From NCBI GenBank assembly GCA_014879855.1, contig JACSRH010000068.1, positions 1-10,638 on the forward strand: 10,638 nucleotides of DNA, written 5' to 3'. A model generated the notes under the pieces. That model was not told the origin of the DNA. It saw nothing but the letters and a program-made list of their open reading frames with translations, and did not search any database. Source of the DNA: Caldilineaceae bacterium (GTDB lineage: Bacteria > Chloroflexota > Anaerolineae > Caldilineales > Caldilineaceae). Of the stretch, positions 4,579 through 10,638 are shown piece by piece (the first letter of the stretch is position 1; each line of letters opens with the position of its first letter). The position numbers and the translations under genes were made by a program.

Positions 4579-5262
4579 ATGCGAGTTGAAAGAATCTACG
4601 ACGCCAATCAGCCGGGCGACCGGCATGGCGGGCGCAAGGAAGGACAAAACCAAGGCGGTGAGGAAGCTGCCAGCGGCAAATTTTTCACACAGGGGAGAGA
4701 CCGGCGCGGGCAAGATCGACGCGGCGATAGTGGACGCAACGGCGGGCGGCGCGGCGGTGCGCGGCGGGGCGGCGGGCGCGCGCGTGCACGACGCGGCGAT
4801 GCACGCTACATCCTGCTTGACGTGTTGCGCGATGGCCCCAAACATGGCTACGAGATCATCAAAGTATTGGAGGAACGCTCGGCCGGTCAGTACATTCCCA
4901 GCCCGGGCACGGTCTATCCCACCTTGCAATATCTCGAAGATCAAGGATTCGTGCGCGCGGTCCAGGAAGCCGAGCGGCGGACGTATCAACTGACAGCGGC
5001 TGGCCAGACAGAACTCGACGCTCAGGCCGAGCAGGTGGCTGCTTTCTGGAAGCGCTTTGCTGGCCAGGAGGCGGTGACCGCGACGCAGCATGAGGCCAGC
5101 TTTCTGCAAGATGAACTCGAACATCTGAACCGCATTGTGTGGAGCGGGTTACGTCCGGCGCTTGCTCAGGAGCAGCAGGATGCTATCCGTCGCGTGCGCG
5201 GCGCGGTCGAGGAATGCCAGCAAAAAGTCCGCGCGATTATTGCGGGGGAGCAACCAGCATGA
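4579..5262 (+). CDS. PadR-family transcriptional regulator with Arg/Gly-rich N-terminus
   Basis: A 227-residue protein. Residues about 76-150 form the PadR winged helix: YILLDVLRDGPKHGYEIIKV, then the recognition/wing region SPGTVYPTLQYLEDQGFVRA and RRTYQLTAAG. The C-terminal part (about 155-227) is helical, consistent with the PadR dimerisation segment. The N-terminal 75 residues are polar and dense in Arg and Gly (DRRGQDRRGDSGRNGGRRGG), as in some PadR proteins, and may be a disordered nucleic-acid-binding arm. The start is the ATG five bases after GAGG; an upstream TTG at 4534 has no ribosome site. The stop overlaps the methyltransferase start (ATGA), so the two are translationally coupled. 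The flanking palindromes suggest it represses its own operon, possibly relieved by a small phenolic or other ligand (family knowledge plus inference). Confidence 0.9.
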   Translation: MRVERIYDANQPGDRHGGRKEGQNQGGEEAASGKFFTQGRDRRGQDRRGDSGRNGGRRGGARRGGGRARARRGDARYILLDVLRDGPKHGYEIIKVLEERSAGQYIPSPGTVYPTLQYLEDQGFVRAVQEAERRTYQLTAAGQTELDAQAEQVAAFWKRFAGQEAVTATQHEASFLQDELEHLNRIVWSGLRPALAQEQQDAIRRVRGAVEECQQKVRAIIAGEQPA

Positions 5263-5942
5263 GCACTTCGGACAAAGAAATGCAGCGCTACAACCACTAC
5301 ATCAGCCAACTGTTTGCCGTCGAGGATGATCTTCTCGAGGCGACGCGGGCGATGATGCAACAAGAGGGACTGCCCTCGATCAACGTCTCTGCCAGCGAGG
5401 GGCAGTTGCTGCACCTGCTGGCGTTGATGAGTGGTGCGCGGCGCATCCTGGAGATCGGCGCATTGGGCGGCTACAGCGCGATCTGGCTGGCGCGCGCCTT
5501 GCCTGCGGACGGCAAGCTGATCACGCTGGAGCTTGACGAACATCACGCCGCGGTGGCGCGCCGCAATCTGGACGCGGCGGGCGTGGGCGCCATGGTGGAG
5601 GTGCGCGTCGGCCCCGCGCTGGCGAGCTTGACCGCCATGCAGCAAGCTGGCGAAGCCCCGTTCGATCTGATCTTTATCGACGCCGACAAGGATGGCTATG
5701 TGGATTATCTGCAAAAAGCCGTGACCCTTGTGCGCGAGGGCGGAGTGATCCTGGCTGACAACACGCTGCCCGATGCGGTGCTCGATGAAAACGGCGACAG
5801 CGGCGCAAAGCGCTACAACGCTGCAGTGGCCGCGCATCCCGCGCTCGTGTCGGGCATTGTGCCCGTGCTGCGCCAGGAGGGTATGGATGGGCTGACGATC
5901 TCGATCAAGCGTACGCGGGGGACTGCTCGCGCGTCTGTCTGA
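5259..5942 (+). CDS. SAM-dependent O-methyltransferase (class I, CCoAOMT/COMT-like family 3)
   Basis: A 227-residue methyltransferase. The SAM-binding motif I is RILEIGALGGYS (62-73) with the acidic end of strand 2 in LITLELDEHH. Metal-binding residues typical of cation-dependent O-methyltransferases are seen at D141-K144 (IDADKDGY) and D167-N168 (LADNTL). Length matches bacterial members of this family (about 210-230 residues). The likely reaction is methylation of a catechol-like hydroxyl from SAM; the actual substrate cannot be read from sequence. The ATG lies within the padR stop, preceded by a GGGGGAG ribosome site eight bases upstream. An in-frame upstream ATG at 5139 is rejected because it lies inside padR. 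The pairing with a PadR regulator suggests induction by a phenolic or xenobiotic compound. Confidence 0.92.
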   Translation: MSTSDKEMQRYNHYISQLFAVEDDLLEATRAMMQQEGLPSINVSASEGQLLHLLALMSGARRILEIGALGGYSAIWLARALPADGKLITLELDEHHAAVARRNLDAAGVGAMVEVRVGPALASLTAMQQAGEAPFDLIFIDADKDGYVDYLQKAVTLVREGGVILADNTLPDAVLDENGDSGAKRYNAAVAAHPALVSGIVPVLRQEGMDGLTISIKRTRGTARASV

Positions 5943-5966
5943 GAAACTGATTTGAAAATAGTTTCT
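5942..5966. repeat. 25-bp direct repeat, right copy
   Basis: It is 23/25 identical to 4272-4296 and begins at the last base of the methyltransferase stop. Its ends form a 7-bp stem (AGAAACT/AGTTTCT). One of the two differences from the left copy turns a G-U into an A-U pair, keeping the fold. Confidence 0.75.
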
Positions 5967-5982
5967 GAGAAGAATCAGAAAC
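5961..5982 (+). terminator. Hairpin after methyltransferase gene
   Basis: An 8-bp stem GTTTCTGA/TCAGAAAC with a 6-nt loop lies 19 bp past the stop. It competes with the fold of the 25-bp repeat for the same GTTTCT. There is no T-run, so its strength as a terminator is doubtful. Confidence 0.35.
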
Positions 5983-6104
5983 AGAAGAAACGATTTGGGA
6001 AGCATCGTCCGTGTGGAAGCGTCTCAGGAGCAACCGCGCTGAGTGTGCAATCATCATTTGAGGATGATCCTCTCCTTGTACTGCACCCAAAATACCCACT
6101 TAGT

Positions 6105-6134
6105 TTGTCATCTCTGATGGCCGAGGACTATAAT
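6105..6134 (+). promoter_or_regulatory. sucCD promoter
   Basis: TTGTCA (6105-6110) and a perfect TATAAT (6129-6134) are spaced 18 bp apart, a good sigma70-type promoter in a locally A+T-rich patch. Transcription should begin near 6140, leaving a long leader before sucC. Confidence 0.75.
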
Positions 6135-6138
6135 ACCA

Positions 6139-6273
6139 ATGGGAAAGGCGCAGAACATCCCCCGCCACAGGACGATCTTCTACACCTTTGCCGAGACGCG
6201 CTACTTGGCGCCCCTGGATAGTCAACCGCAGGCAGCACCGTCCCATCAACATCCGGCCACGCTCACCCACTGA
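6139..6273 (+). CDS. Possible 44-codon leader ORF before sucC
   Basis: An ATG placed five bases after the -10 box opens a 44-residue frame beginning MGKAQNIPRHRTIFYTFAET and ending at TGA 6271-6273, 23 bp before sucC. There is no ribosome site, so it would have to be read from a leaderless transcript. The product matches nothing I recognise. It may be chance or a regulatory leader peptide. Confidence 0.2.
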   Translation: MGKAQNIPRHRTIFYTFAETRYLAPLDSQPQAAPSHQHPATLTH

Positions 6274-6296
6274 GCCAACTGCGAGGAGGTTTCAGC

Positions 6297-7435
<1,139 letters not shown>

Positions 7436-7439
<4 letters not shown>

Positions 7440-8308
7440 GTATTCTGGTCGGAAAACACACCCGCCTCGTGGTGCAGGGCATCACCGGGCGCGAGGGCGC
7501 CTTTCACACCAAACAGATGATCGACTATGGCACGCCGGTAGTGGGTGGCGTGACCCCGGGCAAGGGCGGTGAGTGGGCCTTTGGTAACGTGCCAGTCTTT
7601 GATACGGTGCGCGATGCTGTGAGCGCAACGGGCGCCAATACCAGCATCATCTTTGTGCCGGCGCGCTTTGCCGCGGACGCCATCATCGAAGCTGCGGACG
7701 CCGGCATCGACCTGGTCGTGTGCATCACCGAGGGCATTCCGGTCATGGACATGGTGCTGGTGCGCGCCTTCCTCGACAGCACGCACACACGGCTGATCGG
7801 CCCCAACTGCCCCGGCCTGATCACACCGGACGAGGCCAAGGTCGGCATTATTCCCGGCCACATCATGACCAAAGGCAATGTCGGGCTGGTCAGCCGCTCT
7901 GGCACGCTCACCTATGAAGTGGTGTACGCACTGACCGCGCGCGGCATCGGACAGACCACCGCGGTCGGCATCGGCGGCGACCCCATCAATGGCACCTCGT
8001 TCCTCGACGTGCTTCAGATGTTCGAGCAGGATCCGGAGACCGAACAGGTGATCCTGATCGGCGAGATCGGCGGCACGGACGAACAGATGGCGGCCGAGTA
8101 CATTGCCAACAAGATGACCAAGCCGGTGACCGGCTTCATCGCCGGTCAGACCGCGCCGCCCGGGCGCCGCATGGGGCACGCCGGCGCCATCATCTCCGGC
8201 GGGGAAGGCACAGCCGCGGAGAAGATCGCCGCGCTCATACAAGCCGGCGCCAAAGTCGCGCGCCATCCTGACGAGATCGCCGACCTGGTCGCCAGCAATC
8301 TACACTGA
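7436..8308 (+). CDS. sucD: Succinyl-CoA synthetase alpha subunit
   Basis: A 290-residue SucD, normal length. The CoA-binding Rossmann domain is at the N-terminus (LVVQGITGREGAFHTKQMID, GTPVVGGVTPGKGG), followed by CITEGIP, IGPNCPGLITP and GLVSRSGTLTYE. The phosphohistidine is H248 in RRMGHAGAIISGG. It pairs with SucC to form the alpha-beta enzyme. AAGGAG lies seven bases before the ATG and the ATGA overlap with sucC couples their translation. No missing active-site residue was seen. Transcription likely ends at the hairpin 70 bp downstream. Confidence 0.97.
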
Positions 8309-8378
8309 GCCGGCTCGCTTTGCCCTTGACAATTGCGCCGAGATGGAAACCTGACAAATCAAGCATCCAGTCAAACCA

Positions 8379-8411
8379 AAAAGAGGCGTCCCGATGCGGG
8401 ACGCCTCTTTT
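8379..8411. terminator. Bidirectional intrinsic terminator between sucD and DUF4397 gene
   Basis: A perfect 14-bp stem AAAAGAGGCGTCCC/GGGACGCCTCTTTT with a GATGC loop sits between the two converging stops. T-runs occur on both strands (TTTT on the plus strand, TTTTT on the minus strand), so it can end both transcripts. Confidence 0.93.
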
Positions 8412-8429
8412 GATGGATGGAACTTTTTG

Positions 8430-9893
8430 TTACTCAGCTACGGCTCGCCAGATTGACGGCAGGAATTGCTCGTATGCCGCACGCAGACCCGTGGTTGAGA
8501 CCACCGTCAGCGGGAATTCCGGACCGGCGGCGGGATTTACTTCCGTCGGTGCTCCAATCGCAAAGGCGTTGACGATGTCGCCTTCCCGCAAGCGGAATCC
8601 AGGCACATCGATCGCGACTGTCTGGCAGTTCGTTCCATGGACGGCGATTGCAAGATCATAGACGCCGGCCGGCAGTGGTAGATTAGCCAGAATGCCTGGA
8701 TATTGAAGGTTGGTCAGACCAGCAACCGGCGCACCATCCTTGCAGACATCGACCGCGGTCTCCACCGCCGTCCTGGCAAAGGGCGCCAAGTGGCCCAGGG
8801 TGACAAGCGCCACACCCGATGGGGCCGTCTTAGAAATTTCGGCGGCGGCGAACGCAGCAGGCCAACCGTTGGCGCCGCCAATGGCGAAGAGCACATAGTC
8901 ACTCATTTGCGCCAACGGGAAGGTGCCGCTCAGGATCACCGCACTGCTCACCTCGCCCGACGCGGCGTTGGCGGCTGGGGCCAGAACCTCGACAAGCACA
9001 TTGCCTGATGGCACCACAACGTTGGGTGCATATTGACCATAGACGACGTTAGTGAAGGCCAGTTGCCCATTGACGCGGATGTCAACCGCAGTGCTAGCGA
9101 CCGCACCGGCAAAGGGCGCAAAGTGACCGATTGTCGCCGTGGCCGGGAAATCCAGGCCGCTCAGTGACACGACATCCAGTGGGAACGCGGCGTTGTTCTT
9201 TCCGATCGCAAAGGCATCGTAGAACTCGCCAGCGTTGAACTGCAAGGAGGGCAAATCGATGGCTGTGCCCGCACAATTTGTGTTGGCAAGCGCAATGCTC
9301 AGATCGTAGATGCCGGCAGGGAATTCTACATATCCTGAATTAAGACCGTACAGCAGAGGCCCGGCAACTTTGCTGTTGTCAGCATCGTTGCACAGATCGA
9401 CCGCAGTCGCAGCGACAGTCGGGGCAAAAGGCGCATAATGGCCGATCAGCACCTTGGCGTTGCCTGGCGTCGGAGCCACAGCATCCTTCACAATTGCCTT
9501 CAACTCCAACGGCATGTTCACTGAACCGTCACCAACCGCCAAGAGAGAATATTCGTTATTGTTCTCAAGTGTGAAGACACCCGACATAGCAACAGTAAAT
9601 GTGCCTGTCGGCTTTACTTCAACTGTGTAGACGCCGGCAGGAAGCTGCACACCCGTGACGGTGTCGGCAAAGACGACTTCGGTAAAGGTGTCCGTTCCAT
9701 TGACGCTGAGAGTGACAGAGGCGCCGGCTGGATTTGCGGCAAATGGGGCAAAGTGAGCGATATTGACGATCGGGTTGACGGGTGGGCTATCCGCAGCAGA
9801 GTCGGTGCTTTGCGCCAACAAGGGAGTTGTCAGCCCAAACAAGAGCACCGTTGCCAGGCATAGAGCAGGAAACATGAGTAACTTTCGCGACAT
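8430..9893 (-). CDS. Secreted protein with four DUF4397 repeats
   Basis: A 487-residue protein starting with a signal peptide: MSRK, then a hydrophobic run to about residue 24, with likely cleavage after LLAQ or nearby. Four domains of roughly 105 residues begin near residues 42, 147, 253 and 364. Each opens with a variant of (I/L)xHFAPFA (AHFAPFAANP, GHYAPFAPTV, GHFAPFAGAV, GHLAPFARTA) and contains a PAGVYxLxI/V strand, as in DUF4397 beta-sandwich domains. The function of these domains is not established; extracellular or cell-surface localisation is inferred. The C-terminus ends QFLPSIWRAVAE with no LPXTG sortase site. The start ATG is preceded by AAGGA 11 bases away, a little far. Transcription converges on sucCD. 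Confidence 0.9.
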   Translation of the reverse strand: MSRKLLMFPALCLATVLLFGLTTPLLAQSTDSAADSPPVNPIVNIAHFAPFAANPAGASVTLSVNGTDTFTEVVFADTVTGVQLPAGVYTVEVKPTGTFTVAMSGVFTLENNNEYSLLAVGDGSVNMPLELKAIVKDAVAPTPGNAKVLIGHYAPFAPTVAATAVDLCNDADNSKVAGPLLYGLNSGYVEFPAGIYDLSIALANTNCAGTAIDLPSLQFNAGEFYDAFAIGKNNAAFPLDVVSLSGLDFPATATIGHFAPFAGAVASTAVDIRVNGQLAFTNVVYGQYAPNVVVPSGNVLVEVLAPAANAASGEVSSAVILSGTFPLAQMSDYVLFAIGGANGWPAAFAAAEISKTAPSGVALVTLGHLAPFARTAVETAVDVCKDGAPVAGLTNLQYPGILANLPLPAGVYDLAIAVHGTNCQTVAIDVPGFRLREGDIVNAFAIGAPTEVNPAAGPEFPLTVVSTTGLRAAYEQFLPSIWRAVAE

Positions 9894-10052
9894 GGTTAGT
9901 TTTTTCCTTGTAAAGTGTCAAAGTTGTCCCAGCCAAAACTGCGTACATAGCTTTGGTGGCCTCAGCATAGCGCACCTTATAGGGAATGAACGTAACCATA
10001 TTTCCAGAAATACCTTATGCAAAAATCCTACACAGAATATGCAAACCTGTTA

Positions 10053-10638
10053 TCACTCTACTGCAATCCAGGGCAGGTAGAAGGAGCGGGCGTTTGCTCT
10101 GGCGACAATGTCGTCAAACGCATTGAGCACTTCCCATGCCTGAAAGTTGCAGTGCCCAAAACGATTCACCTGGCGCTGCTCGTAGAAAGCACCGCTGCCT
10201 GCTGCCGCCACTTTCTGTGCGTAGAGCGCCGCGTGCCAGTAGGGTGTAACCTCATCCCCCGTCGTGTGCAGGGTAATCAAAGGCACGCGCAGCATACCGG
10301 ATGTCTCGTAGTTCTTCGCGATTTCATCCGTCGCTATCGCATCGGCAGCCGTGCGGAAGACACCCTGGTTGAGCGCAACATCATCCAGCGAGCCGGTGTA
10401 AGCGCGGCCACCGTTGCCAAATGGATTGCCACCGAGCTGTTCGCGCGCATCGTTTGTTGCTTGCACGTTGTACCAAAGCAATCGCTCGAAGGTCTGCTCC
10501 ATTTCCGCAGCAGTGTTAACGTTGAGAACTGCTGCGCCAGTGACCGAGATGATCTGGCTCATGCTCACTACCGACGCCGGGCTGAGCAGCAACGGCTTGA
10601 CTGTTTCTGAGTAAACTGTCGTCTCCCAGTCGTCGAGC
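10053..10638 (-). CDS. Alpha/beta hydrolase, C-terminal part (5' end outside window)
   Basis: The frame is open from the right edge to TGA at 10053-10055, so the start lies outside the window. The visible 194 codons contain VPLITLHTTGDEVTPYWHAA (the strand-turn that normally holds the catalytic Asp, codon at 10254-10256) and NRFGHCNF (the catalytic His, codon at 10152-10154), an arrangement typical of alpha/beta hydrolases and prolyl-oligopeptidase-like esterases. The nucleophile elbow would be upstream of the window. The protein ends SFYLPWIAVE. The next gene downstream on this strand is the DUF4397 gene, 159 bp away, where I saw no convincing promoter. Confidence 0.8.
   Translation of the reverse strand, partial: LDDWETTVYSETVKPLLLSPASVVSMSQIISVTGAAVLNVNTAAEMEQTFERLLWYNVQATNDAREQLGGNPFGNGGRAYTGSLDDVALNQGVFRTAADAIATDEIAKNYETSGMLRVPLITLHTTGDEVTPYWHAALYAQKVAAAGSGAFYEQRQVNRFGHCNFQAWEVLNAFDDIVARANARSFYLPWIAVE

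Larger units (their letters stand above)
5943..6296. other. Region between methyltransferase and sucC genes
   Basis: No full gene is seen. It contains the right 25-bp repeat, an overlapping hairpin (5961-5968 with 5975-5982, GTTTCTGA/TCAGAAAC) that may serve as a transcript end, the sucC promoter and a leader of roughly 155 nt. The leader holds an open frame of 44 codons at 6139-6273. Confidence 0.6.

Noticed and set aside
4270..5124. Minus-strand open frame opposite padR
   Set aside because: It spans a promoter, palindromes and the padR coding region and shows no coherent domain.
9894..10052. Promoter for the DUF4397 gene on the minus strand
   Set aside because: Only weak -10-like strings (for example TATAAG) with no properly spaced -35 could be found, so none is annotated.

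Overview
The window is high-GC bacterial chromosome, most likely from a filamentous or uncultured Chloroflexota (Anaerolineae/Caldilineae-like). This is an inference from gene style: a DUF4397 repeat protein, a PadR protein with an Arg/Gly-rich N-terminus, an HtrA-like protease without a signal peptide, and abundant short intergenic hairpins. No rRNA, tRNA or CRISPR array was seen.

Bases 1-2882 hold a diversity-generating retroelement (DGR), the most notable system here. The 3' end of a target gene with an FGE-sulfatase/C-type-lectin fold carries a variable repeat (VR, 481-554). An adenine-rich template repeat (TR, 736-815) follows about 180 bp downstream. Every substitution between the two falls on a TR adenine, and the VR is exactly two codons shorter. 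Between and around VR and TR lie several perfect hairpins and a possible promoter for the template RNA. Next come avd on the minus strand (1087-1428) and a DGR-type reverse transcriptase on the plus strand (1412-2530), with overlapping 5' ends. A small unrecognised protein (2547-2882) follows the RT closely. The RT and Avd would copy TR RNA with adenine infidelity and transfer the cDNA to the VR, rewriting the ligand-binding tip of the target protein.

Bases 2883-4300 hold a deleted ABC-transporter ATPase remnant (2927-3082), a cytoplasmic-looking HtrA-like trypsin/PDZ protease (3319-4212) and a perfect 40-bp palindrome after its stop.

Bases 4270-5982 hold a padR regulator and an O-methyltransferase, translationally coupled by an ATGA overlap. 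A promoter flanked by two CGATATATCG palindromes precedes them, which suggests autoregulation. A 25-bp near-identical direct repeat brackets the unit.

Bases 6105-8411 hold a sucCD operon (succinyl-CoA synthetase beta and alpha, ATGA overlap). It has a sigma70-like promoter, a roughly 155-nt leader and a strong bidirectional terminator shared with the converging gene.

Bases 8430-10638 hold two minus-strand genes for apparently extracellular proteins: a secreted protein with four DUF4397 repeats, and the C-terminal part of an alpha/beta hydrolase that runs off the window. Both end in a similar FLP/YLP-type tail.
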